A stretch of 64,000 nucleotides of DNA from Gremmenia infestans (lineage: Eukaryota > Ascomycota > Leotiomycetes > Helotiales > Hamatocanthoscyphaceae): the NCBI GenBank assembly GCA_032629725.1, contig JAFEVB010000012.1, positions 372,001 to 436,000 on the forward strand. The letters are read 5' to 3'. Below are positions 21,685 to 34,540 of this stretch, piece by piece. Below the pieces are notes generated by a model. The model had not been told where the DNA came from and did not search any database. It saw only the letters and a list, made by a program, of their open reading frames with translations. Position 1 is the stretch's first letter. Every line of letters starts with the position of its first letter. The translations under genes and the position numbers were made by a program.

Positions 21685-22845
21685 TCACAACCATTGCTCA
21701 ACCCAAGCATTCTCGAGCCAGCCCACTTTCTGAAAGGCCGACCAAAGTTTACTGGCCTTATTGACGTCGATCTTGCAAGCCTGCTGAGCATCGGTCTTTC
21801 TAAACTCCTTGCCAATTCTGATGGTCTCAAGCTTCCTCAAGAAAATCCGGCGCTTCGAGGTCAAATACATTGCACAGGTCAATCGAAGGGTGGAGGCGAG
21901 CTGGACTTCGTCGGGATGCAAAAGTCCAACGTGAGGGTCGTGACTCAGATCCTTTGGTGGACCCTTCCAGTCAATCTTGAGTGAATTGTGCTTGGCAGGA
22001 AGGCTAGTCAGAGGTGGGCAGAGATCTTGGAGAGCGTTGAAATCTTCGTCGTCGCTCTTGGCCTTCCTAGGGCCATCGGGAGTCATTCCACGCTCACGAA
22101 CAGGCTTTGGCTTTTGTTGTCGAACAGGCTTTGTAACCCCTCCACTATTTCGAGGTCCCGAAGGTTTTGGCTTGTACGGCTTTCCAGATGCAGGGGCGAT
22201 TGGGGTGTATCTTCGTTGAACCAACTTCCTAGCCGCGTCCTCCTGGCTCAATAGTATACGTTCTCTCTGTCGCCAGCGTTTTGGGTCCCTCTCGAAGAGT
22301 TTCATCGTCTGTGATTTGATCCCGTAAACGAGCTCATATTCTTCCTTGAGCGGAGCTGACCGAAGAGGCCCTCTCGCCAGTATATGTTCCTCCACCACTC
22401 GTTGTACATCGTCATCGGGGAATAGGGGAGGTTGCGATGAGGAAGCACTCTGTTGTGAATTTGGGAAAAGAATGGGATCTCGTACGGTGATGGTACTCAA
22501 ATCTTCGGGGAGACTATTCCTCGCTGCAGGCGATACAGGTGGCGAGAGTGGGTGTTGAAATTTGCCCTTGGGCATCGAATAAGCATTCGACTTGGCGTTT
22601 GACGGGGATTGCGAGAAGCTGTCCTGGGGAATAGGTTCAGGAGGAGACATCAAAGTGTTCTTGATGTCCATTGGGTTGTTGCGCTCCATGTTGGTGTTGC
22701 GATTGATGTTGGAGGCGATGGGATCGATGAATGTTGATGAATATGTAGTAGACGAGGCCGGGGAAGGGAGGAGCGGATGGGAATGAATTGTCGATGGCGA
22801 TGAAGAGTCACCGAAGGCAGTGGAAGGCTGCGATTTGTCATTCAT
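21685..22845 (-). CDS. SWIRM-domain protein (Fun19/Laf-like)
   Basis: A single exon from the ATG at 22845 gives 386 residues (the open frame extends upstream but without an ATG). The first 300 residues are Ser/Pro-rich and disordered with basic patches. The C-terminal 80 residues are a SWIRM domain: LHPDEVQLASTLRLTCAMYL, then LRKLETIRIGKEF and VNKASKLWSAFQKVGWL. SWIRM folds bind DNA or histones in chromatin complexes. A single SWIRM domain at the extreme C-terminus after a long disordered region is the layout of yeast Fun19/YOR338W and S. pombe Laf1/Laf2, linked to histone deacetylase complexes. The nuclear chromatin role is inferred from the family. Confidence 0.85.
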   Translation of the reverse strand: MNDKSQPSTAFGDSSSPSTIHSHPLLPSPASSTTYSSTFIDPIASNINRNTNMERNNPMDIKNTLMSPPEPIPQDSFSQSPSNAKSNAYSMPKGKFQHPLSPPVSPAARNSLPEDLSTITVRDPILFPNSQQSASSSQPPLFPDDDVQRVVEEHILARGPLRSAPLKEEYELVYGIKSQTMKLFERDPKRWRQRERILLSQEDAARKLVQRRYTPIAPASGKPYKPKPSGPRNSGGVTKPVRQQKPKPVRERGMTPDGPRKAKSDDEDFNALQDLCPPLTSLPAKHNSLKIDWKGPPKDLSHDPHVGLLHPDEVQLASTLRLTCAMYLTSKRRIFLRKLETIRIGKEFRKTDAQQACKIDVNKASKLWSAFQKVGWLENAWVEQWL

Positions 22846-25800
22846 ATTTCGTTTGCGTTGCGCGTTCACGCCTTTTGCAGATACTGTGTGCCTAGTGTGG
22901 CAATTTTCGGAGTACAAAGCAAGGCTTAAGTCCGCCTGCTGAATGTTCGTCAAGATTCTTCGCCCGCCGTTCGGAGATTGTCGAATATTGAAGATGCGGC
23001 GATCGTGTTCGCAGAACAGTTGCGGGTTGGTCAGCTTGGGTGTCAGATTCGGTTCTTTGTTGTGTCCGGAAATCAGTCAATGCGAGTTTGCGACGAAGTG
23101 CTTTGTGATGGATTGGGGTAGGTATGCAATATGCCAATATGCAATGCGTAAGCAATGTTGAAAGGAATGCAATTGATTGAATGCTCGTTCCAGTTTAAGG
23201 GCGGGGAAGGAAGAAGAGTAGGAAAGAAGAAGAAGAGTGTGAGAGTGGGAATGCTTGAATAGAAATAGTAGAAGGGTAGGAGTGGAGGGGGAGGGGAAGG
23301 GTAGTGGTAGTGGCAGTAGTAGTAGTAGTAGGCAGGAGTAGGTCACCAACACAAGGCCGACCTGAGCCTCGAATGACCGATCGAGTGAGTGTGACAGCCT
23401 GACTATGGACAGCACTGGACTAGATTGGACTGGACTGGTACCTGTTGGGCTGCTGGCTGCGGCCCACTGGGCACTGGGTACTGGGTACTGGCAGTATGGA
23501 GATGGATAGTCAAACGTCAACTACTGTATGGGTAGACTACTACTACCGTGCAAGTATGACTCCTCGTGATGTGATATAATCATAAGCCGCCGTATGACCT
23601 GGTATGCAACCCACTCTGTCTCTATATGCCTACCTCCCTACCTACCTACTCTGCTGCGTTGAGGGTGCCTCGAGTCAGACTAACCAGAGTCAGACGGCCT
23701 ATGTCTTGCAATTGACCATTAGGCAGCTGGCAGGTGCAAGCTGGATGCTGGTTGGTGGTGTATGCGGGCATCTTGACTCTGGATTTGTTTCTTGTTTCGA
23801 GGGGGCGGCTGTGTGTTTGGGAGGGATGGAGGGGAGGGGAGGGGAGGGGAGGGGGCGCGATCGACTATGGCCAGAATGAGAATGGGGGGTAAGGGAAGGG
23901 AAGGGAAGGGAAGGGTAACCGCCTAACAGGCTAACAGCAGCAAAAAAACAACCAACCTACGACCAACACGCGTAACACAGGCAGCATTCACGCATTGCGC
24001 GCAATAATTGACATTCCTAGGATTGACAGACAGAGGATGAGAAGACCAGTTGGGCACAATCCCACACTTCCAATTGACCAATAGGAACATTTCAATGCAC
24101 ACTTGGGGGCTGATCCGGCGAGGGGCGAGCGAAGGCGTACAGAGACGCACAGAGCAAACTGGGAGGGACGGGGACCGGGACGGGCTGGCTGGATTGGTAA
24201 GATGGGATTGGTAAGATGGGATTCAGTTCCGATGCGATCGATGAATTGTGAATCCACTCGATTCGATTCGATTCGATTCGATTATTCAATGCGCAGCAAA
24301 AACCGAGTCCAGCCGACGAATAAGGGGAGTCCAGAGTTGTTGTTGTAAGGTGTGGTGTGTCCAGATGAGTCACAGAACATTGCGTTTAAAGAAAAGAGGT
24401 CACCACTAGTATGAACGCTAAACCCTAACTAGACATCGGTGTATGTTTAGGCTCTCACCTATTTCACCAGTTTCACTCCGCTCAGGCTCCAGAATAGAAG
24501 AAGAAGACGAAGCTGCCTGCATCGGTGAAGAGAGAAGAATAATCATAAGATACTGTAATCACTATTGAATAATTAATAAGAATCGGAACTATTTGATCAA
24601 TCATTACGTCCTTGCTGCATTGCATTCTCTTCAATTGATGTGGAATCAATTTCATAATTGCAATTGCAATTTCATTCCTCAAACCCATAAATAGATATCC
24701 TCTCACTCCCTGCCCATTGGCCGCAATTGACCAACCAGCCCAACCGACCACGAATCCTGCCTACTTGCCTTGCCTGCTTGTTTGCTGGTCCTTCTCAATG
24801 CCAATAATACCGGATGAAGATCCATCCATCCATCCATCCATCAATGCAATGCAATGCAATCCAGTTTGCAGGAATATATACTCGCAGAGAGAAGCCAGGT
24901 ATTCCTCTATTCGAAACAGGCGCAAGCATCTTCCTGTTGCCTCCCCAAGACTTGCACCGTACGTACTGTACGTGAGGCTACTGAACTGCACAAATCCCAT
25001 ATTGCCACATCGGGACTACGTGTTTCTATGCCTGCCTGTCAAAGTCCAACGTCGACTGATTGAAAGTCGCCGTTGTCCACGTGTCGGGGACTAAGCAACT
25101 GTAATGCTACTCTAAGCTACGTACGGACTATTTGCATCCTCAATTGACCCGCCAAGTATCCAATTCAATGCAATTTAGTTCAGAAGATTCCAAAAGGTCT
25201 TGCAAGGCATCAGCTGGCACGTATCACCCTCGCCACGCTTCATCCGCACATTCCCATTTCCATTCCCATTCCCATCCACAATCACATTCACATTCACATT
25301 CACATTCACAATCACAATCAAGAAATCTGTTATCAGACAGAGACAGCGTGACAAGACATACTGAATCAGGACACCCTCTTCCTCTTCCAAATACGCTCCA
25401 TATCCCCCCTCGTGAAACGATCATCTGGCGATTTCTAGTCACCTGCCTTTCACATGCCGATAAGGATGTCTCACGTTCACCCCACACCTCTTCACCTCAA
25501 TTCAAACTCCACTCCACTTCCTGCTCAAACTTGCTTTGCACTTCACCCCACAATCAATGCTTCGTACTCTCTTTCACATTTCACATCAATCCATCAGTCC
25601 ATCCGTCCATCTATTCATCTACCGGATGCATCAATCAAACCTTCCCTATTCTCACAACACTTCAGCATCCGTCCATATCCTTCCCCTTTTCCCCATCCCC
25701 AATTCCCCTCGTCATCCCGCCGCCGCGTTAGACGCAGGGACTTCCTAGTGGCGTCCCTCCGTCCCTTTTGCCCCCCCTAGAAATGAAACCACAAAACCCC

Positions 25801-26439
25801 GACCGCAACCGCCCGCATCGCATCGCATCGCATCACCCGCCGTCACCTTACTAAAATGATCGCCCCCGCGATAAGGATAAGGAACAGGACCCCTCACTTA
25901 GGAACGATAACCTTATTCCATCATCCATCCCATCCCATCCCATCCCATCCCGTCGTGATTGTGATTGTGATTGCGTTTAGACTTGATGTCGAAGAGAGTA
26001 GAGCATGCCGGTAAAAGCGTTACCTACCTAAAGCTAGATATTAATTGAAGACACGGCAGTTGGAACGGAAGGAGAGTGGTCACGTGTTGGTAAGACGCCG
26101 CGGGGTTGAGAGGTCTTGTGACCGGCAGTGAGGAGTTCGTACAATCACAGCTACGTGGGCAGTGGATTGAAACACGACTTGGAAGAACAGACAATCATCA
26201 TTGATCTCTTCCCTTTCCCCTCGCCCAAGCAAGAAAGTCAACGCCAACGCCGAATTCTCCAGCAACGCTGCAAGGATATCTCAGCATAACGCCCGCCAAC
26301 CTCAATAAACGCCGTAAAAGTCAATAACTCCAACAGCATGGTATCTTTCCGTCCTCCAACTTCCCAAGTTATAAAACATATTCGTGTCATAGGTCGTAGT
26401 CGTAATACCCAGTCATCCATCCTTCAATCGAAATCCCTT
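22846..26439. other. 3.6-kb non-coding region dense in microsatellites
   Basis: Upstream of the SWIRM gene and downstream of the polymerase gene, with no supported reading frame. It contains many short tandem repeats: a GA/AGT-rich purine tract at 23,200-23,340, GGGGA near 23,825-23,852, GGGAA near 23,892-23,916, GATTC at 24,258-24,283, ATCC at 24,821-24,842, AATGC at 24,843-24,859, CACATT-type repeats at 25,240-25,320, GCATC at 25,815-25,833 and CATCC at 25,925-25,951. The 199-codon frame at 25132-25731 is mostly translated repeat (His-Ser) and I do not accept it. Long pyrimidine/purine-rich leaders are common for regulatory genes in moulds. Confidence 0.6.
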
Positions 26440-29400
26440 TCATTCATCATCCTCTATATCCTGCCCTTCCAACAGCCTATTCGAAGCGCCAGCAGCTTTT
26501 GAAAGCTTAACAATCGTCCTATTCATCTTGAAAAACCTCATCATAGCCGGCGCAACGGCATGAGGAGCGCTATTCTTGCTGCAATTAGCTTTGATAGTAC
26601 ACAATTGCTTACCGGCCATCCACCACACAAACGCTGGCACCACGGCCGCCACATAATCCTTCCGGTAGAGTGAAAACAGCGCCGAGGCCTTAAGAAGCGC
26701 CCATTCTGTGCTGTCGGGATGACGACGACGGTTCTTAGGGAAGAGCGCTTGCGTTAAAGGAGTATCTTCGTGCGGTTGAATTGCTTGGTAAAGCTCAAAG
26801 CATTTATCCCGAATTGGAATGAACGTCGGCATGCTTTCCTCACTTAGTAGACCCTTAGAACGGCGTGCAAAATGCTGAGTCCACTCCTCCTTGATGGGTT
26901 TAAGATCCGCAACTAACTGGTCTAGAACCCTCCTCCATTCATCGCTTGTTGCTGCCTCTTCCCTAGCTATCTTATAATCTTCCGCTAGATCATCGTCCCA
27001 GTGAGGAGCTTCTGAAAGTCCCTGGTGGAATTCGGTAAGAGCTGTTTCGACGGTTTCATGAGCAACATACATCAAATAGTCAATGATATGCTTCGCGTTA
27101 GAGTCTAGATGCTTCGTCTTATACAGTGGCTTACTTGGCACAATATGAACACATTCGGCCTTGAATCGCTTGAACGCAGCCTCATCAAACGAGTATCCTT
27201 GCTTTGTTTGGTCCACAAGAGAGCTTAGGAGAGTGCTCATATATATAGCAGCACGACTGCTCAGGCTAAAAGCGCTCTTGTCGGAATAGCAAGCTGCTTC
27301 TTTAAAAGCTGTGCAGATACCTAGCATGCTTTCCTGCATATTAAAAGAGAATGCCTTGCGGAGGAAATACGACACGGGATCCTTTTGCCCCTTAACCAGA
27401 TCTTTGTATTTTGTCGAGTCCTGCGTAATGTAGCCCTCTTTCACCAAGTCAGGCATATCAGGAACCTTAGCAGTCTTGAAATTCTCGACGATACTAGGCT
27501 CCCAGCACACCCATGCAAGGTCACCGTCGTAATCGCCACCAGAAAGCTTTTGCGCAAGAGATGGCTCCCCTGGAAAGGCTTTAGTGGGAAACACTATGAC
27601 ATCTTGAAGCCCCATAAGTTGCTCTTTCACCACTACCCTCACTTTCTGTACATCGGACACAAAATGCGCAGGAGAACGCGCAACCAAGACTTCATCACCA
27701 TTTGAGCGCACGCCTGTGAAACCAGAGACATTATCAACGAAGCTAGAGAAATCGATATAAACCTCATCAGGCTCCAAGACACCCCAGAAATCTGGGACCA
27801 TGTAGGCGTAAGTCGATTTCCCCACGGTGATGTTAAGCTTATCTTTGAGCTCGTCGCATTTGTTTTTAAAGAGCGTCCGCGTCATCTCTTGAATGAAAGG
27901 AAGAGAATTCGGTTGAAACCCCGAGTCTAACATTAGGTTGAGCCGTTCTTCGATAGTCGACGGCATTCCTGCCCGGAAAGGGACTTGTCCAGCTTTTACT
28001 TTCTCCTTGATGCTATTATTACTCTCGCCAGTCCACTCTCGAAGCGAGGGGGCATCGCCCATTCCAGCCTGGAGATCTATCAAAGCTTGCTTGAGACCAT
28101 GTCGAAGTAACTCTGCGATGGCTTTCTTCATTTGGGCCTTATTAATAGCTCGGTCTACGAGAAGAGGCAAGAGCTGGAGGTTTAGTGCGGCAGACTGCAA
28201 AGGGCCTGATGGCCTGTTAACCTCGAATGTAAGGTGGCTTGGGTCATCAGATTCGCCACCCCTTTTCTGGCTGCGTGTCCACTTTTGCTGCGATTGATAG
28301 ACCTTAATCCAATCCTTTCCGCTCCGATCACGCTGATCTACCGTCCAAAACCCTTTACCCTCCCCTAGTCTGCCTTGGAAACCACAAGGAAGATATGAAA
28401 GGCCGAGCTTCCTCGCAACACTCTGCGCAAGGGTATACGACATGAGGCCAGCGCCATCTGTCATATCTTCATTATTAGGGCCGACTATATCTGGTTCATC
28501 AAAGACCTGAGACCTCTGAAGAACCACCGTGGCAGTATTCCTTGAAAGCGCTAATGAAGTACGAGAAAACAGCTTCAAATAGCTCTGATGGGTATTCTTC
28601 CTTGTTGGTCGCACCATATTTAACAATGCCGGAATATCTATCCTAGCATGACAGTCGGGATATGAAGGATCGCGAAGTGGGTGCTTGACAATTCGGAAGC
28701 CTTCTCCATCAACAGCAAAGAAGAAGACGCGATGGGCTGTCGCAGAAGAAGCCTCTTCATTAAAGTCTTTTAGAATGTCGCGTTTAACTTCCTTGGTGTC
28801 TTTAGGCTTGCAATGAAACGGTTTCCAGGTGCGTCCAAAGAGGCGATGAGTGCCATCTACTAAATGATTAATGACTAGCTCTCGACCTTGCTCGCCAAGA
28901 TCTTGGAGGATCTTAGGCACACCGCGTCCCGAAAGATGGGGCATATCCAGGTCCAGAAATCGGTCAGGTCCTAGGCGTCTGCCTAAACGATGACTCGGAT
29001 CAAGTCTCATTGGTTTCAATTGTAACCGGAAGAAAGGACCAGTAGGGCTTGATTCATTGAATCGAAGAGATCCTGAAAAGACGAGGCCGTGCGGTCCTTT
29101 CTGAAACTCTTCCTTGATTTGAGCTACATTCCAAGCCACCTGCTCACTCTTTTCCGGGAATTCTTTGCCTTGCAAGACCGGTAGACCTCTAAGGGCCTTC
29201 CAAAGAAGCTCATAGTCGTGGTTGTCATCGTTCAAGGAGAGATTTTGAAGCTCGGCATCTATCAAGGAGACCCCGGCATATAGGAACACTCGCGTGACCT
29301 CGTAAAGTTTTGCAAAGGAAACGGAATTTAAGACAGGCGGTAGGGGTGCTATTAATCGTAAGTAACAAAAGAGAAAGCAGGTACGTGTGCTCACGAAAAA

Positions 29401-30472
29401 CATCTTCGAGACGCTCTTTTAGGATGTCCTCATCTGAGATCGTTCCCCTTGGCTCATGAATAGGATCGATTGCAATGTCCATCACATCCTGAGAGAGCTC
29501 ATCTTCCACGTCTGCCTCTATAAAATCACTGCCTTGGAGGAAGCCATTAGGATCCGAGGTCTGAGCGAGAGCAGCCTCAAAGCTACTGCCAACACCAAAT
29601 TCGGAGCTCGTGTGATTTCCTTCGTGTGTAGTAATTCCTTCGTTTGTGGTGCCACTTCCCGGTTCCTCTCGGTCGGCGTCTTGTGTCTGATTAAAGGTCT
29701 CCTCAAGGTCTGGCACTGTCTCCTGAGTATTTGGCTGTATGGACTGTGAGAATACACTTGAAACCGCATTCGACTCAAAGGAAGTATTGGCGCTTCTCCA
29801 GCCTTTAGGTTCCGATGTTATAGACCTTCCTCGCGGTGGAGGAAGCATTGTGTTCGTATTTTTGGCTGCGAGGACTTCAGTTTTTTCCGGGGTCTTGACC
29901 TTCTTCGAAGGGCCAGCCTCAATTGGCCCCTCCCTCACACGCTTATTAGGTGGTTCCTGTCTCAGTCTTGGAAACGGCACTGGGCTATCGTCTAATTTCG
30001 GGTGTTCGGCATTCTCATCTTGAGTAGACTTCCTCCATCGCAGCGGGGATGTCGCATGCTGGGACTTGATTTCTTCAGACTTCTCAAATAAGAGAGTAGA
30101 AAGCATCTGTAGTAGTTTGGAGCGTTCCGTCGGTGTGATCGGCTTTGGTCTGTGCCGAGTCACTTCTGGGACAACTCCACGCTCAGCTTTAGGCTTAATG
30201 ACCCATCTACTGTAAAGCTTGTCTGCATCAAGAATAAATGCTCTGATAGGCGGTATGACTTGGTTTTTGAAGGCCAGGAAAAATATCATGTTAAAACATT
30301 TCTGCTCTCTGCTCTCGCCTCTTTTCTCTGGGGATTTCACTTCCTTTGGCATCGGTATATTAAGTTCCCATTCATGGTTTAGATTCCCAATGATAAGCTC
30401 AATCTCACATTCCACATCCTCTATATTTTTCTGGAGGCTGAATGGTGCTATCGGGCCGCTAGCTGAGGCCAT
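26440..30472 (-). CDS. cellular RNA-dependent RNA polymerase (QDE-1/RDR type)
   Basis: Two exons (30472-29395 and 29348-26440) around a 46-base intron with a GTGAGC donor and AATAG acceptor give 1328 residues. The catalytic signature LSGGDYDGDLAWVCW (DbDGD) lies at residues 965-969. Flanking RdRP features include GVLEPDEVYIDF, VLVARSPAHFVSDVQKV and FPTKAFPGEPSLAQKL. The first 350 residues are Pro/Ser/Glu-rich and likely disordered, with basic patches (PSKKVKTPEK) that may be nuclear signals. These enzymes copy single-stranded RNA into dsRNA for Dicer in quelling and related RNA silencing. All catalytic Asp residues are present and no lesion is seen. The start is the first ATG of the frame; an upstream exon cannot be excluded. 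Confidence 0.93.
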
Positions 30473-32035
30473 TTCTTCGGTTCGCACGAGACGAGTGATT
30501 GTGTGTCTTCGGAGGAAGGCTATGAATGAGGGCAAGTTGGGAGCATTCGGAGGTTGGCCTTTGAAGAATCATGCTATGCGTTTTTAGTGGGAGCTTCTTT
30601 TATATGTTGATTGTATTGATTGGATAACTTACGGATGCGCACTCTCCCGGACGAGGGGCAGCCGAGCCGGTATAGATTGGACACAGAACTGAACTGAGAC
30701 AAAGCCTACAGTAGAGAAGGATCGCCAGAGAAGCTGGAAGCGTTGCAGTATAGAGGAAGGGTGGAGATTCTGGGCTTGAGCAATTGCAATTGAAAGGCTA
30801 GACGAGGGATAGGTGAAGAATAAGACAAGGCTGAAGATTTGGCAATCATGAACGAAGGCGAGCTGATGAAGGGAAACTCGCTCGCAGGCGCAGGCGCAGA
30901 AGTCCAAGAATGAGGATAAAATTGAAAGCAGGAAGGCAAAGAAAAGAGAGTGTGCTGCAGAAAAATGAGATTGAAGGTTGAAGGTTGAAGGAAGAGAGTG
31001 AGAAAGAGAGAATGCGCGGGTAACGCGATTTGGGTCGGGATCGGGGGCGGGGTTCTAGTATGGAACGGCCCGGAGCTACAGTAGCGCCCTGGCCCCTGGG
31101 GAAATTGCTAGCAATGTGACACCAGCGATTCGTGACAAGGAAGGGAAGGTACGGTACCGCGACAACATATCGTCAACACCATCATCAAAAGCTTCAAAGT
31201 GAGGCTGAGGACCTTTTTCCTCTCCCCTTCTCTCTTTGGCGAATCGGTTGGAGAGGAGAAGATGTATCTTCGGACTAAGTATCGGTGTCGTCCCTTTGGT
31301 GTGATGCCGAGAGACATCGAGTGTGGTGATTTGACGGGCTCGAGGATGATAATTCTACGATGGATCCTTCCCTTCAAGAGTTGAAATGAAGAGGAGATGA
31401 AGGGCAAACCTGGAAGACCATAAAGATTCCTCGCCTTTTCTTTCTCCCATAGACTAACGCTGGTCAGTCATCGCTTCCTTCACGCGTTCGTGTTGTTCAT
31501 TTACAGTGCAGCGTTTTTACCCCACCTCTCGTGTAATGCAAACTCCATCCCCAAGCTAGGACATGCAGATCGCGAATAGCTTCACCTCAGCCAATCCTTT
31601 CCAGATCCAATTGATACTTCTAGTTGGTGGGTCTCTCTACCCCTCATACTGCTGTACTGCAACTGGCCACAGCAATCTGACAGACCATCACCCCGCAAGT
31701 ATAATTATCCGTCTCTCCGAACACAGCATCTTAGCCTCATAGTAATTCCGACCTGCATATATCCTCGATGTGCGCTTCAATCATGTTCTGGAATCTCCTT
31801 GCCCTACTCCACACCTTCGGCTCCAAGAAGGACAACACCGAGTGTCGTGCCTGGTGGCGAAAGTACTCTCGGGTCAATTGTTACCTTGTTAGGGCTGGAA
31901 AAGGATTTTCATGGTGAATGATGTTTTTGGTGATTGAGGGGTTCTTGGAAGTGGGTAGCTCAAGTATATAAATATCCAAAGGCAGTAGGTTCTCGAGCAG
32001 TAGGTCTTCGAGTCTTTTCAAGCATCCACACCGTA
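30473..32035. other. intergenic, shared upstream region
   Basis: Divergent promoter space between the RNA-dependent RNA polymerase (minus) and the arabinofuranosidase (plus). Contains GA-rich runs at about 30,970-31,010 but no supported reading frame. Confidence 0.5.
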
Positions 32036-34426
32036 ATGTCCTGTCTACTTTCCTTCGCACTGTTGGCTGGTGCTGCCAGTGCCATCAATCTCAATGTCTC
32101 AGCTACTGGGGGCAATGCCTCTTCCCCCCTTACGTATGGCCTCATGTTTGAGGATATCAACCATTCTGGAGACGGTGGAATCTACGCAGAGTTGATTCAG
32201 AACCGAGCCTTTCAGGGAAGCCTGGAGTATCCGTCAACACTTACGCCATGGGTCTCAATTGGTGATGCAGTTTTGACTCTCCAGAACACCTCGGTGCCTC
32301 TATCAAAATCTCTTCCCACATCAATCAATGTTGCATCGAACTCGACAAATGGCACAATTGGGCTCCTCAATCCAGGATGGTGGGGCATTGATGTAAAACC
32401 GCAAAAGTATACTGGTAGCTTCTGGGCGTTGGGATCATATAAAGGGAAGTTCACCGTCAAACTGCAATCAGACCTTACGGATGAGGTCTTTGCTAGTCTG
32501 GATATTCCTTCTTCTACAACTCCCGAGAAGTGGGCAGAACACAAGTTTGAGTTAGAGCCCAGGATCGCTGCACCAAATATCAATAACACCTTTGTTCTTG
32601 AATTCGATTCTAAGGCTGGGTCCTTGAACTTCAATCTCATCAGCTTGTTTCCTCCAACCTACAACAATCGGCCTAATGGTAACAGACCAGATCTGATGGA
32701 AGCGTTAAAAGATCTCGGCGGAAGCTTTTTTAGGATCCCTGGCGGAAACAACATGTAAGCTACGCCTGCTTTTAGGAACTCAGAGCTTACCATGCACAGC
32801 GAGGGAGACGCCTATCACTACCCTTGGCTTTGGAATGAGACAATTGGACCGCTCACTGAGCGCCCAGGCCGTCCGGGAACATGGGGCTATCAGAATACAG
32901 ACGGTAAGTCAGCGTCTCGGAGGATGGTTTCCTACTTCGGATATCTCAAGAACAATGTCTTATGACCTTTACAATAATATTCCGATCCCCAAATGTACCA
33001 TATCAGGCTATGCTAACTCCGAGATCTTGATATGCAGGTCTTGGCCTTGTTGAATACCTCAATGTATGCTTTCATCTCCTTACCCCCCTTACCCCAGACA
33101 TGAAAAATGGAATACTCGGGCTGGGGGTGCAATGACTGTGAAAGCACCAAAGCAACCCCAACCCTGATCTTCTCGGCGGGACAATTACGCTTGGGAGGAA
33201 GTAAAGGCTACAACCCGAGTAATACACTAAGAGGCTGCCATGATCAGCACCGCTTACTGTGTCCAACTGACATTAATAGTGGTGCACTGATCTCTCCGTC
33301 ACTCCCGTTCTCGCCGTCTGGGATGGCATGTATCTAGGCAATGAGGTCGATCACATCCTTACCGCTAGCGAACTCGAGCCTTGGGTTCAGTATGCGCTGG
33401 ATGAACTAGAATTCATCCTCGGACCTTCCCACTCAACGCATGGCGCCCTCCGAGCCCAATTGGGACATCCAGAACCTTGGGAGCTAAAGTATGTTGAAAT
33501 AGGGAACGAAGACGACTTGTACGATAATGGCGCTGAGACATATTCCGCGTACCGATTCTCCATGTTCTATGAGGCCATTTCCGCTTCTTACCCAGAGCTT
33601 ATCCTTATTTCCTCGACCGGTGATTATACAGCCGTAGGAGGAAGCAATACCTCTAATCCTTCTGCTACGGACTATCACACCTACACGCGTCCCGATTACT
33701 TTGTGTCCCAATTCGGTCATTTCGATAATGCCTCACGCGAGCATAAATCTTTAATTGGCGAATACGCCTGCGTCCAAGGAAATGTCTACGATCAAGTCGT
33801 GGGCGTGGACTGGGATGCTCCAAAACTGCCGTGGAATCCGTGGGTCGGGAGTGTGAGTGAAGCTATCTTCAGTCTCGGTGCAGAGAGGAATGGCGATGCG
33901 ATTATTGGCATGAGCTACGCACCGGGATTCCAGAATCTCAATTCTTATGAATGGACCGTACATCCACCCCTCCATTTCCCTTATTTTACCCACTGACATC
34001 TTTCAGCCTGATCTCATAGCTTTCACAGCAGACCCGAGCCAGACAATAAAAAGCACATCTCATCATGTCATTAAACTTCTTTCCAACAACCGCTATAACG
34101 CCACTGTCCCTGTAACCACAAACTCAGATTTCGGCCCTGCATATTGGGTAGCAGGCGTTTCCGAACCAGGCCACTACACATTCAAAGCCGCAATCTACAA
34201 TTCCACCTCCACCGTTCCATTCTCCATCTCCTTCGAAGGACTAAGTGAAGGAGCAAAAGGCACGTTGAGCGTACTAAACGCACCGGATGGGCTGAGTAGC
34301 AATACTCTTGAAAATGGGGTAGTGAGTGATGTGGTGAAGAAGACTGTCACTACGCTTGCTGCGGGAAGTGGTGGTGTATTCGAGTTTGAGTTGGACAACT
34401 ATGATGTTGCTGTACTCACTACATAG
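32036..34426 (+). CDS. secreted alpha-L-arabinofuranosidase, GH51
   Basis: Five exons (32036-32754, 32800-32903, 33038-33063, 33280-33957, 34007-34426) give 648 residues. Introns are 45, 134, 216 and 49 bases; the 134-base one has a perfect GCTAAC branch site. Residues 1-16 (MSCLLSFALLAGAASA) are a signal peptide. The GH51 core shows FEDINHSGDGGIYAELIQNR, FFRIPGGNN, the acid/base Glu360 in VEIGNED and the nucleophile Glu444 in LIGEYAC. GH51 enzymes release arabinose from arabinoxylan and pectic arabinan, so this is a plant-cell-wall-degrading enzyme. Many N-glycosylation sequons are present. No lesion is seen; the third intron is long for this gene set and may hold an unresolved splice choice. 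Confidence 0.93.
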
Positions 34427-34540
34427 CAATATCACCGCATCTGTATCTTGACCTCCTCTCACCAAATAATGTGCAAGCGGGGTGGGTTATCAAAAATCGA
34501 TTATAACGGGTGCCGAATATTCTGTCGACAGCGGGGCTGT

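Noticed and set aside
23077..23520. A Leu/Ser-rich minus-strand frame
   Set aside because: Generated by purine-rich simple repeats read on the other strand.
25132..25731. A 199-codon frame on the plus strand
   Set aside because: Its composition comes from translating CACATT-type microsatellites (His-Ser repeats), with no domain and no splice context.
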